Under the pieces are notes generated by a model that saw nothing but the letters and a program-made list of their open reading frames with translations, had not been told where the DNA came from and made no database searches. From Humulus lupulus (taxonomy: Eukaryota > Streptophyta > Magnoliopsida > Rosales > Cannabaceae), in the NCBI RefSeq assembly GCF_963169125.1, contig NC_084793.1, positions 98,661,071 through 98,725,070 of the forward strand: a DNA stretch of 64,000 nt. Direction: 5' to 3'. Of the stretch, positions 45,516-56,330 are shown piece after piece. Numbering within the stretch: position 1 is the first letter of the stretch; each line of letters opens with the position of its first letter. The translations under genes and the position numbers were made by a program.

Positions 45516-46288
45516 GGGGCACGCGTCAAAGGAGCGTCGCCCCCAAGAGCCTCGCCCCCAAGGGCCATGCATACCTAGTGGCCTCGTGTGCCTCGCCTTG
45601 CGCACCGGCCATGTCAAAGGCCTTAAGAGACATAGTCTCCACTAAACACCCTTCGATCATATACCAGGGGCCTCGTAGTGTGGGGGCTGCAAAGTGATGG
45701 TTTCACAAGATGAGACCCTCATCCCATTTGTAGGCGTCATCCTTCATCACACACGCAGCAGGCCCTGTTGAAGAGGCCTTACCTCTCTTCCTGAGGTAAG
45801 TGCCACCAATGGGGCACCACTCTCCCTATGAGTCACATGAGATGAAGAGCAATAGGAGAGACCCAATAACTATTAGGTATAGAGCCAATAGTGGAATAGA
45901 TGACTGAGTATATCGTTCATGTCAACACACTAGCTTCCCTACACTTAGTAGGACGTGGAATAGCCTTGAGCAGATACATGCCTTGGAGAGGCGAGAATAA
46001 CCATCGGGTACATAGTACCAGTACGTGTACGGGTGCATGACGTACAACCATGAGGAGGGCAGAAGCATTACCCTGACACCTGTATCACACAGGTAGTGGA
46101 GGTATGGATTTGTACAGAGAGTGGGGGCACATATGCATGCCTCTGACTATGTACCAGGCTGACACTATGATCTTCTGCTCCACCACTCTTCCCATACCAC
46201 TACCACCTGTGCTATTACCCTGACAGTGTACTTATGTACTATTTTGTCCCAAGGGACCACCATGTATAAGGGGCCATTAGAGCCCAGC

Positions 46289-46296
46289 TATAAAAG
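46289..46296 (+). promoter_or_regulatory. TATA box of solo LTR G
   Basis: AGCTATAAAAGGAGCTTGA, about 200 bp before the LTR end, where an LTR promoter is expected. The R region would begin some 30 bp downstream. Confidence 0.6.
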
Positions 46297-46497
46297 GAGC
46301 TTGACCCCTCAGAATGAGGGGTTGGAAAATTCATTGTAAGCAGAGGCTATTGAGAAATATACCAAGACTTGCTCCATCATTTATCTGTGTTTACTTTCCC
46401 TTAAAGTTTATTCTCAGTTCTTATATAAACATCACCTGACTTACCTTTGAGTTTTCCGATCTAATTTCATTGACGAGATTTCACCGTCAACATTATG

Positions 46498-47110
46498 CAG
46501 CAATGATAGTCAATCGTTATCAATAAAATCCTAGATTGAGTCATTAGGTTGCTATAAAGAATATTCTCAACTATCTTAGGAAAACTAGAGAATATATGCT
46601 TGTATATTTAGGTGATGGCCTGAACACCACTGGATACACTGATTAAGATTCTTAATTAGACAAAGATAGTTGGAAATCGACTTCTGGATTAGTGTTCAGA
46701 GTTGGTGGTGGAGTTGTTGTCTGGCGTAGCATTAAACAAACCAGTATCGCAGATTCTACCATGGAAGTCAAATGTAAAGCGCCTTGTGAAGTAGATTAAA
46801 AGGTTGTGTGGCTCAAAAAGTTCTATTCTGATCGGGAAGTTGTTCCAAACATGGATAAGCCACTGGTCCTGTACTGTGATAACAGTGGGGTGGTATCCAA
46901 CTCGAAGGAACCAAGGAGTCACAAGAGGGGAAATCATATCGAGAGGAAATACCACTTGATGAGGGATATTGTTCATGGAGGTGATGTAGCAGATATGAAG
47001 ATAGCATTGGAACATAACCTTGCTGATCCTTTTAATAAGACTTTGTCTACCAAGTCTTTAAAAGATCATGTTAGCAATATGGGTTTGAGCGAGATGCCTC
47101 ATTTGCTTTA
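46498..47110 (+). pseudogene. RNase H of element D
   Basis: It resumes after G. Visible parts are an ILNYLRKTREYMLVY-like block, then STSGLVFRVGGGVVVWRSIK and TSIADSTMEVKCKAPCEVD with a TAA at about 46797. Then comes MWLKKFYSDREVVPNMDKPL and LYCDNSGVVSNSKEPRSHK. It ends ADPFNKTLSTKSLKDHV and GLSEMPHLL, stop at 47109. The last 101 codons are open. The end lies two bases before the polypurine tract, as usual in copia elements. Confidence 0.88.
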
Positions 47111-47125
47111 GGGCAAGTGGGAGAT
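47111..47125 (+). other. Polypurine tract of element D
   Basis: GGGCAAGTGGGAGAT immediately before the 3' LTR. Identical in type to that of element B (14595-14612 reversed). Confidence 0.9.
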
Positions 47126-49083
47126 TGTTGGGATTATTTCCCTTTAAAGCATATGTATCGAACAATGTTTTATGAAATAAATAATTGAAATGAATTTTAG
47201 CGTATATTTATTGTTTATTATTATTATTAGAATAATATTATATAAATATCATAAAATTCTCAAATTCATTATTATGACTACAATCTGGTATTGGAACGAG
47301 AGGATTAAGATTGTAGGGAAAAAATTTAATTAGTTCAAAGTAAAACAATTTTTTATGGAATCTTTGGATTAAATACTATAAGTACGGTTTATTAGTAATA
47401 TGAATACATGTAATATAGATCCGGATTACTGATGTTGTTGGACATCTTAGTGGAGGTAATTTGTATAAAGTGGTTATACATGAACGGGACCTAATATGTT
47501 ATTAATACTTAATAATATCGTTTACTTTATAAGTAATAATTTACATATCACTAAGATGATCATATGCAAATTGATCTTAATCCTAAAGTTATTATATGAA
47601 CTCATCTTTATGTCATATGAGTTCTTTGATCACTCGTTATGGTTTCTCAAAATGATCAGGTTGAAAAATTTTATTTTGGGAACTCATTGCTGTAAATGGT
47701 TTGGGACATAATATACAGATATGGAATTTATACCCTTCCAAGAGGAATTGAATAATTGTTTTCTTAAGGGTTGACTTTTGGAACTGAAAGGTTATTGCGC
47801 TTAAATTCATAAATCAGTTTACAAATTAACTTTCACTAGTAAAGCTAATGGTACTTAAGGAAACAAGATATAATTAAAGAGATTAAACGATAATTAATTC
47901 CTACTTTAATTATAAACCATTAATAGAGGATTGAAGTGTGTGCAGTGATTAAATCGATGCACACTTTTATATATTTAAAAGTACTCAATAAAAAAAGTTC
48001 TATAATTACAAGAGTGCAGTCTCATATTTTTAGTAGAATAATGTTGAGATTAATAAACTAAGGTTATTATATTAAAGAGTTTTGATTAATAATTTCAATT
48101 TATTGGAGCTTGAAATTATAGGTCCATAGGTCCTCAAGAGGACTCAATCAACACTATTCAAGGTTAGAGTGAAATTGGAAAAAATCAAGAAAATGACATA
48201 TTTGGAAGAAATTTGTTCTTCATAGTCAAATATGTAATTGAGACAAATTAATTAATTAATATATTAATTTTCAAAATTAATAAAACTTTTGAAAATTATT
48301 TTTTGAAATAAAATGGGCATTTTCGAAATGGCATTTAAATAATTAAATAATTAATTTTTCATTAATTAGTTTTATTTATTTAAATAACGTGAAAAGATAA
48401 TTAAGATGATTAAAAAATGGTTTGAATTAATTTGAAATCTATTCTTTAATTAATTTGATAAAGTTAGTTATTAGGTTTAGATACTTTTTAATAAATAATA
48501 ATTAAATAAAAGTGGTTAAGACACGCATCCCTGAAATAGGGATATGTTACATGTTAATCACAGTGCAAGCATTGTGATTAGGTCCAAGACTGAGTCTTGG
48601 ATATTTCTTTTATTTATTTAATAATTGGTTTATAATTTGAATTTTGAATTTAATTAATTCTTTTATAAATCTAACTGATAGAAAATTAGTTTCAACACAC
48701 ACAAGAGATCCTAGAAACTGTCTCAGACCTAATATTTCAAGATCTCATGAGTTGAGTACATCTTGTGAATCATAAATTTTTCCACCATTACTCTACGTGC
48801 TCACACACATCTTAAGGTGTAGAGATACATCTTGGAAGATCTTGGTATGAGTACTCACAAGAGTACTTTGGATTTGATGTTTGTTGGAGTTACTAAAAGA
48901 TAGCAAGGATTCTTGATTGTTCTACAACTGGTAAATCCTTATCTTTTTCTTTCTCTTTGATTAATGTTTTGTATATTAATGGATCTGTTATTTAAAGATT
49001 GTTTATTTATTTTATTTTTTTGAAATCTCTGGGCCCACCACCCCGTGCTTTTCGTTATGCACATGGTAAACCAGTTACCAACA
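47126..49083 (+). repeat. 3' LTR of element D (1958 bp)
   Basis: It starts TGTTGGGATTATTTCCC and ends CCAGTTACCAACA, then the duplication CTTTT. Collinear with the 5' LTR but for a deletion of about 60 bp near 48717 (after GATCCTAGA). By eye the first 240 bp differ at roughly 35 positions, clearly more than the E LTR pair, so D is older. Confidence 0.92.
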
Positions 49084-49088
49084 CTTTT

Positions 49089-49829
49089 CATTCCATCTTT
49101 TCTACTCTCTCGATCCTCCAAGTCTCCTCATTCGACCAGAACTATAAGTAATTTTCTTTATTTGCTGCAAATTTCTTCATATTGTTTGCTATATGTTTCT
49201 TCAACAATGCTTTTGCAAAGATTCTTTTTTTTTTCACATTCTGATTTTATCAAAGGTTTAGGTTAGGCTTGCGTGAATATTCTTTGTAAGGAATGGTAGG
49301 GTACTCTAGAAATGTAGGTTTAGTTGGCTGAATACACTAGAAAGAGTAACAAAATAGGCATCAAACCGACTTTTTGAAGAAAAAAATTGGATGATTAGTA
49401 TTTTAAATCGAATTTCTAGTTTTCTGAGAGTGTTTAAGGGTAAGGAATTAAGGCCAAATATTTTGGGTTTCTGACCCTAAACCTGGGTAGCTTAAGGGTC
49501 ACACTTCTTAGGCGGTTTTGCATTAAAAATGCTTTCCAAAACCACGTTTCTGACACGCTATTTTCGAGGCGACAGTACTTTCTAAGATTAGGGCACGTGA
49601 ATTAGGGGCACGCGTGGATCCACGTATACGAATATTAAATATGTTCTAGCTCGTAGGAATTTCAGCTCGTAAAACCTTTTTCATCCAAACCTTAGGCTGA
49701 GTTTTCTAGGTACCCTCCACTAGTTACTAAGCCCATCCAATTCTCTTGACCTTTAATCAAAATTATATCCCTAGGTCGCGACTACAGTTAGCACTGCTCT
49801 ATGCCCAAGCAAACTTAATAAACTTCAAA
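49089..49829 (+). other. Element F 3' UTR, continued after D
   Basis: It continues F sequence from 18940. No transposon protein is recognised. It precedes the antisense ORF of F, as the matching region 42880-43256 does in E. Contains CTCGTAGG and GAGCT words typical of this element. The ORF at 49045-49266 is not credible. Confidence 0.55.
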
Positions 49830-50759
49830 ATGAACCAGCAAAAACAAAATAACATAGTGGGCTCCTCTTCCCAGAGCTAGCAGGTCGTAGAGACCCCTAT
49901 TCCCTACTGCGGACCAGTGGTGGAGAGGGAGTTCGAGATTAATGCGAGTAGATTTTATGAGGCCGAAAGGATAGTCTCTAGAATAAATTCTATGCCCTAG
50001 GTAAATAACATAATAAGTGGCCATGGCATCCAAACAGACTCGAAGTTCAACACTCGCACATCGTTTAAGGGTGAGCAGATCTGCTCTCCCCTGGAGGAAA
50101 ATTTTGGAGCTTGGAGCGACGAACATCTGAAGGCGGGCACCTTCCATACACTAAGCTTGTACTTCTCGGACTTCCTCAACTTCATGAAGTTAGCTCCATT
50201 TCAACTCCCCCAACACTTATCGCCTCTTTGCGACACTGAAGTATTTATTTATTAAAAATGAGTGGGAGGACCTCACTACGGAGGACATCCAATACTTTTT
50301 CTGTCTCTAGGCCAACCCAGACACAAGAACCGGGGGTGACGAGTTCAACTACCTCACTCAGTTCCCCAAGATCACCAACATTATTGATCTCCCAAGCCAC
50401 TCAAGGGAATTCAAGGACCCGTTCTTCATGTTGAATGGGTTTGCAACTTGCGATTACTGACACTTTAACCAACCTTGTAATAGTCTTTGCCTTGAGTCTT
50501 TTACTTTAAAAATTTTATAGATATCTGCCTACTGTACAATATTTACTTATTCTAATCGTGTTACTTGTCTATGCAGCTATTTACAAGTGGTTTAAGGCCT
50601 CCATTGTCCATAAGGACCAATACTAGACACTCGCTTTCGCTCCTGCCGAAGAAAAAGATTGGCTAGTAGTAATAACCTATGCCAACATGTTGGCATGTAG
50701 GCTAATTAAGGAAGGCCAATATTTGACACTTCGTTCTCAGGGTCCTCCCGGAAAGAGGG
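49830..50759 (+). pseudogene. Antisense ORF (aORF) of element F, N-terminal part
   Basis: It is antisense to the F pol genes. ATG at 49830 gives MNQQKQNNIVGSSSQS, then CGPVVEREFEINASRFYEAE and RIVSRINSM, clearly matching the E aORF block GPDAFFEAERIVSK. It continues GEQICSPLEENFGAWSDEHL and KAGTFHTLSLYFSDFLNFMK. After a shift, YLTQFPKITNIIDLPSHSRE (about 50347-50410). A candidate intron ends at TATGCAG (about 50575), after which the coding reads IYKWFKASIVHKDQY and MLACRLIKEGQYLTLRS. It is cut by T4 at 50760. Several stops. Confidence 0.7.
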
Positions 50760-51363
50760 TGTAACACCCTACTACTTAAGGACCGTGACGTTGTGCCTTT
50801 TATACAGTGCTAAACTCACTAACCGAGTCATTTGGCCATATCGTGTAACTAAATGTGATTAACGATTTAGGGTTAAAAATTTTGGTCAAAGATACAAAGT
50901 TTAACTAAAATGTTAACTGTATACATTGGGATCCCAAAAATATATTTTAAAGGATGATTACAATAAAATATTTACAACCAGTCAACCTAAGCGGCAAAAT
51001 AGGGTTTAACCCTAGTTCCTCTTTAAACCCTCGTTCGTGGTGGTCAAGAAATCGCATATGTACACATCGTCACTTAAGCTCTCCAGCTCAAGGATGGTCC
51101 AGCTTTCTTTTGCCTTTACCTGCACCACATAGCACCCGTGAGCCGAGGCTTAGCAAGGAAACTTAAACATGCTCATAAATAGGTAATAACATGTTAATAA
51201 ATCATAATAAGCATGCCTAGCAATAATAGCCATATTCATGCAGGCAAGTAAGTCCAAGAAAATGATTGTGGGCCCTGCCCTCCTCTATGGATGACTATCA
51301 AGTCAATCCTAAGTGAATATCGATAATGATTTTGGTAATCATCCTAGGGCTTTCAGCCCAATT

Positions 51364-51500
51364 AGATAAGTGACTAGGGAGTCATGAACTTAGGTACCAC
51401 ACCCTAACCAGATAAGTGACTATGGAGTAACGAACTTGGGTTCCACACTCTAACCAGATAAGTGACTATGGAGTCACGAACTTGGGCTATGCACCCTAAG
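51364..51500. repeat. 46-bp tandem repeat with GTGAC...GTCAC palindrome in T4
   Basis: AGATAAGTGACTATGGAGTC recurs at 51364, 51410 and 51457. Each unit has a TGACTATGGAGTCA-like near-palindrome. T3 has an equivalent pair (TGACTCTATAGTCACTTAT near 26310-26330, partly at 26272), and T1 has GACTCTATGGTCATG near 7204. Confidence 0.8.
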
Positions 51501-52169
51501 CCATGTGACAATACGATCACCTGAGCCTTTTGGCTCTAGCTCTAAGTAACTAGCCTTTAGACTAGACAAGCGCTTTTGTTTTTCATCGAACTTAAGGTCG
51601 GTCAAGCATTTCATACTTATGTTGATAATGCTTATGTCCATAAGATATAATGTTTTTGGCTTGCGTTAAACACGCTAATATTGTTCTTGACTCATAGGTC
51701 CATTCCATATGACTAGTGCTCAGTACTACTGTCGAACTTGACTAATAAGTCACAGCTTCACATTCAATACTGACACCATTGCCGATTCCTGACTCATAGG
51801 TCAGTGCCATACACAGATAAGCAAAGCTGATATGCATTTACTATGCAATCAATGTCAATATAGAGAACACTCAACATGCTTCATCAATAACTATGCATGT
51901 CACATACTGGATGCAGTTTTCTTACCTCTGGTCCAAGCACAGGTTACCAATAAACGAGCCACAACCACGGTCCTATTTCCAAGTCCCTAGCGATAACCTA
52001 GTCACAACCATAATATAAAACTTCATCAAAAATGAGTAAATAAATACTTCCAGACCCAACCCAAGCCTCCGGAACGTCGATTCCCACTCAACTGGGTAGT
52101 AGGATCGATCCTAGGCCCTTAGAGTTAAGTTTCCATGACTAAAATCCAAATTTGGGCAAAACTGCCCCT

Positions 52170-52270
52170 AAGCGTCGCGGTCCCCAAACCCTGAGCCGCG
52201 GCCCACCTCCAGACAAAAGCCAGACCACCTCTCTGCTTGCTTCTTGCACCACGGCGCACCAACCTTGCAC
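52170..52270. repeat. CpG-rich cassette in T4
   Basis: AAGCGTCGCGGTCCCC, then CTGAGCCGCGGCCCAC, then CACCACGGCGCACCAA. It is at the same relative place as the cassettes of T1-T3 (reversed), with SacII-like CCGCGG but less perfect palindromes. Confidence 0.55.
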
Positions 52271-52934
52271 CATGGCCCTACCTGCCCGTCAGCCAATCTC
52301 ATCCTCTTCATTAAGCTTGGGCCACGGCCCAACCACGAACCAGCCAAAAACATTCGTTTGCTTCATTTAAAAGCCTTCCAAAAACCTATCCAAACTTCTC
52401 CAAATCCCAAAATCAAAGTTCCCAAACATCCTAATTGACTAAAACCATTAGAATCCAAGCTTCAAATCATCCAAAAAGTCATCAAAATATAACATCCAAT
52501 TCAAGCTTAAAAACTCAAAACTTAAAACTTGGATTACCTCCGATTGAGTCATTTCCCAACTAAATCCTCCGACTAAAAAGCTTCTAACCTTCCCTAGACC
52601 TTGATCCTTGCCTAAATCTGAGTCCTAAAACTCAAGTTTCCTTCGAAAATGTGATCGGTGTCAAAAAAGAAACGGAAGAGAGAGAGAACGTACTGAACGT
52701 TCTTTTTTATGTTTCTGACAGCTTACTTCAAGCTTAAGCAACCTCAAGAAAATCCTAATGATCGGGGTCCCAAAAATGCCCCCCAGGGTAAAATAGTCGA
52801 AATTCCCAAAATTTCTCCTTGATCTCACTAACTCCCAATTTATCATCAAATATTTATTCCCATTACCCAGTATCCCGATAATGTGCTAAATACCCAAATT
52901 ACCATAGTTGTAGATAATATTTAACATATTAGGA

Positions 52935-54285
52935 GCTCTATATTCGAGCAGTATGGTACTAACATTCGACCTGGGAACCCTTTGGACCTTGGCCACTTTT
53001 TGCCGTCTCTAGGCAGCCATAGTATGATCCGAGCTTAGACAATGAGCTCGAGTCTGAAATGATGCTTGACATAGTTTTGTTAGAGTCTCCTTCGACTCCT
53101 ACTAACCAATAATTAAATAGTCCTCATGTAGCTAGCTAGGTACAAAATTTATAACTAAATATTATAGTCTCCACCTCTAGTTCAGAGGGTAGGATTTTCT
53201 TCTTTATTTTTTGTTTTCTAAGTTTACTTGAAGTTTTCTAACCTTCTTTTGATTATTTTGCAGAAAACAATATGAACGCCTAGCAGCCGCCTTGGCCAGC
53301 TCCGATCCAGTAGTCAAGAGGAAGAGAATTTTGAAGAAGGCTGCATCCTAGACTGGGGCCTCCACGGGAGCTCAAACAAAGGCTAAAGAGCTTCCTTCCT
53401 CTCATCCACGGGCTTATAAGGAGATTGTGGTAACGACAAGGGATGATACGCCTCCAGCTCCCCAAAGTGTTGATCCACCAACTCCTTATACTAGAGCTCC
53501 AACTACTCCTTTTGTCACCATCCCAGCTCCTCACGTCGACGTGGGCAAGCTTCCTACCCACCTTTGGGGCCCTCTCTAGACGTTGCCCAGCAATGTGGTT
53601 GGACTTGTCGACCAACTCTCCATTCGGGAGATGGAGAACATTGAGGGCAAAACTCCCGAAGTCGTGATGCAGTCCGCCCTGGGGATGATGCTGAGCGTAA
53701 GTTTCCTCGCTCGTCTTTTCAGTTTATCCCATCTTTTTCCATGATCTAAACTTTTGGTTATTTTAATTGACAATCATACTTAGCCCAGATTCGATCAGGG
53801 GATAAGATCCTTGCTATCCTTGCTAACACGAGGTGATCCTTCAAGTAGTTGGAACAGGTCAGGGATCGGTGCAAGAAAATTGAGGATGCCACCTCTAGAG
53901 AGTTTGGACTAGCTCATGAGCAACCTTATGAGCAAGCTCGTGAGAGGACTTAGATGCTCGAAGAGATGGTTCTGAAGCTCCAAGCGGACCTTGATACATC
54001 TTGATCCAATGAGAAGATTTTCAAGATGCAAGCCTTGGATGTAATCAAGTTCTGGGACTAGCTCTAGGAAAAGGTTGGTAAGCTTCAACTTAAAATTGAC
54101 GAACTCCAGCTAAAGGTGGATGACCATGAAGCTCATATCAATAAAACTATGGAGGAGATGTTCTACAAGGTATGGTGCTTTAACCAGGAAGGTGACTTCT
54201 CTTTCCTGGATGCTGAGCTGTCAGAGCGTTATCACGCTAAATTCCAAGATCGTCTTGTGAAGGAGCCCTCAGAAACATAGGAGAC
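52935..54285 (+). pseudogene. Antisense ORF (aORF) of element F, C-terminal part
   Basis: It resumes near 52940 with a SSIFEQYGTNIRP block matching E FRSVFFEEYRTNLR. A candidate intron acceptor TTTTGCAG lies at about 53264. Then DPVVKRKRILKKAAS and a Pro-rich stretch (PPAPQSVDPPTPYTRAPTTP), then LVDQLSIREMENIEGKTPEV and MQSALGMMLS (to 53696). A candidate intron follows (53697-53783; a second AG at 53788). A coiled coil (KLQLKIDELQLKVDDHEAHI) leads to the end motif WCFNQEGDFSFLDAELSE (54173 on). About six stops in all. Confidence 0.72.
53697..53783 (+). other. Candidate intron in F antisense ORF
   Basis: GTAAGTTTCC donor, T-rich interior, ATACTTAG acceptor, 87 bp. E has a candidate intron (41079-41160, minus strand, GTAAGCCACC donor) after the same peptide context ALGM-x-L. 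The reading phase cannot be checked because both copies have indels. Confidence 0.55.
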
Positions 54286-55339
54286 TGCCTCGAGAGCTGG
54301 CAGAGATGGTAGGGAGATGGTAGGGAGGATGAAGTCTCTTCCCATGAGCAAGTTACTAGAGCTCATGGTTGAGAAGGCTTTACCCATGTTTTTAACTTCC
54401 TTTTTTTGTTGGGGATTAATATTATCCCTTGTAATTAGGCCTTTTAGGTCGAGACAATTTTTCCCATGTGACTTTGCTCAAGGATATGTATCCTAGTTTT
54501 GAATTTACTTGACTCTGATCTTATATATTTCCCTTACATTATTATGTTTTAATATTTTTAATTTTATACACATGCTTAGTTATATGGAGTTATTTTAGAT
54601 TGAGGTATTTTTAAAATTTCATGCTTAACAGCTGACCAGTTTTCAGTTCGTGGACCAAGTTAGATCCAGGATTTGTATAGCTTAATAGCTTACATGTTAA
54701 TATTCAAGCCTCGTACTTGGATTGGTCCAGGGTTTTGTTGCTTTGAATTTTCTTGTTTAACTTAGTAAGATTCGAAATTGTTTTGAAAACTCGAGCTTTT
54801 TCAAGCTACCAAATTTCCAAATTCTAAGTTACATAATTTTTCAAAGACTTAACACACTATTATCAAGGGTGTCTGCCTCCCAAGCCATCAGAATTTATGA
54901 ATATTCTAGGTCGCTTTTATATAGTGATAATACAAGAATTGATAAAATTTTGGTATCGTGTTTAAACTACACAACAACCATTAATTTTATTAAATTAAGG
55001 GAAATTTAAAAGAAATGGATTTTATATATAAGTCTTACAACATAAACTAAACTTTAAATAAAACTCATCATTGATATTATTTTTTCAAATGCAATGCATT
55101 CCAAGTTCGAGGAACTGCTTCTCCACTTAATCGGGCTAATCTGAAAGTACATTTCCCAAAGTTTCAATGATTTGATGTGGTCATTCCTAGTTTGGTCCCA
55201 GGACACCATCTATAGGGTCATTATTTGCCAAGAACACCCTTCAGAGCACCAAATCTCCCAACACGTGTTTTCTCTCTTTGAATTTTGAATTTAAATATCG
55301 CGCTACCTTCTATTGGTAATGAGCAAGTTGAATCTACGA
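54286..55339 (-). other. Spacer between aORF and pol of element F
   Basis: AT-rich, no ORF of note. Words such as GGACCAAGTTAGATCCAGG and CTTGGATTGGTCCAGGG (54650-54735) recall the tandem repeats of the E spacer, now decayed. Matches E 39671-40590 in position. Confidence 0.6.
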
Positions 55340-56330
55340 TTATCCTCGTTGTTCCTCAATCAGATCCAGAAATGCTTGTAGTAAAACGTGATTCTTCTCC
55401 TGGTGAAAAGTCCTTTGCCTATGCGATGCCACTAGGGTTTCGAGTGGGAGCATTGCTTCGCTTCCGAAGGTTAGTGAAAACTGTGTGTGCTCGGTAGACA
55501 TATGGTGAGCGACTTTGTACGCCCAAATCAATTGTGGGAGCTTCTCTCAACCCTTTAGCATCTTGTAACCTCTTTTTTAATCTCGCCTTGATTGTTTTAT
55601 TCATCGCCTCTACCTTTCCATTAGCATGAGGATACACTACTAAAGAGAAATTCTTAATGACCATGTACTTCTCACAAGAGTTTTTGAACAACTCACTTTC
55701 GAACTGGGTCCCATTATATGAGACGAACTTCCTTCGGAGCCCAAAACGGCAGATTATGTTCTTTATGACAAAATTGAGTACTCTCTTCAAGGTTATCATT
55801 GATAACGGTTCTGCTTCAACCCACTTTGTGAAGTAGTCCATGGTGACCACAACTTAGTGAACTTCTTCTTTTCTTGTCGATAATGACCCAATTAACTCTA
55901 ATCCCCAGATGGCGAACGACCAAGGCGAGGAAATCATGATGAGCTTGACAGGTGCAGCCCGAGCTATCATTGAAAAACCCTGGCACTTGTTGCAAATTTG
56001 AACATACGGGGTCGAATCTTTCTTTAGGGTACGCCAGAAATATCTTTGCCTCGGTATTTTCAAAGACAAGCTTTTCCCCCTAGCGTGGTCTTCACAAAAT
56101 CCTTCATGAAATTCCTTGTGAATAGCTTGGGCTTCTTTTTTCTAGAATACATCTTAGTAATGGCATGGAATGACCTCACCTATAGAGAATTCCCTCGACT
56201 AGAACATACCTTAGGATCTGGTACAACAACTTTCATGTGTCCTTACATTCCTTGGGCAGTCTTCTGGACGTGAGGTATTCTATGATTGGAGCTATCCAAG
56301 TTGATCCTTCTCGAATCAGTTCGATCTTCT
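55340..56330 (-). pseudogene. Gypsy integrase of element F
   Basis: Minus strand, read from the right: RQRYFWRTLKKDSTPYVQIC (zinc-binding part, with ICNKCQ), PWSFAIWGLELIGSLSTRKE, where the first catalytic Asp is replaced (LELIG versus IDLIG in E). Then MDYFTKWVEAEPLSMITLKR, KFVSYNGTQFESELF (second Asp replaced by Y in SYNGTQF) and YPHANGKVEAMNKTIKARLK (Glu kept). It ends MIWAYKVAHHMSTEHTQFSL and LPLETLVASHRQ. So two of three catalytic residues are gone, besides frameshifts. Confidence 0.87.

Larger units (their letters stand above)
44668..46492 (+). mobile_element. Solo LTR G with 55-bp minisatellite (1825 bp)
   Basis: It starts TGTGGATGCCAAAAATCC and ends TTTCACCGTCAACA. Perfect duplication TTATG (44663-44667 and 46493-46497). 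TATA box TATAAAAG at 46289-46296. The repeat array fills its first half. The end GTCAACA is shared with the E, F and S1 LTRs, hinting at a Tat-like gypsy origin, but no internal region is present to confirm this. Confidence 0.9.
18941..49083 (+). mobile_element. Ty1/copia element D with five nested insertions (30.1 kb)
   Basis: It has two LTRs (18941-22165 with a nested insert; 47126-49083), a primer site, gag, protease, integrase, RT, RNase H and a polypurine tract. It is bounded by a perfect duplication CTTTT (18936-18940 and 49084-49088). Removing S1a, T3 (holding S1b), B2, E and G and their duplications leaves a single collinear copia element. The pieces are 22166-24496, 28126-30016, 32055-32545, 44025-44667 and 46498-47125. 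Its host is the 3' UTR of gypsy element F. Confidence 0.92.
50760..52910 (-). mobile_element. T-family LTR T4, truncated
   Basis: On the + strand it starts TGTAACACCCTACTACTTAA, the reverse of the T-family end. It keeps the reversed blocks TACCTGCACCACATAGCACC (about 51119) and TTTTCTTACCTC (about 51917). It fades at about 52910, before the first ~400 bp of the family (no GGGACGTTACA end), and the sequence returns to the F aORF by about 52935. Part of that ORF is also missing, so a deletion removed the junction. No TSD (left flank GAGGG has no partner). Confidence 0.75.

Noticed and set aside
44819..45697. Five overlapping ORFs of 145-243 codons on both strands
   Set aside because: They run through a 55-bp minisatellite in an LTR. 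Repeats without stops give open frames by composition. Ala/Pro/Arg/His repeats with no domain, start context or conservation.
50760..53190. T4 as a full solo LTR with duplication GAGGG (a GAGGG occurs at 53185)
   Set aside because: F aORF sequence is already recognisable from about 52940 and the T-family start (ACGTTACA reversed) is absent, so the later GAGGG is chance.
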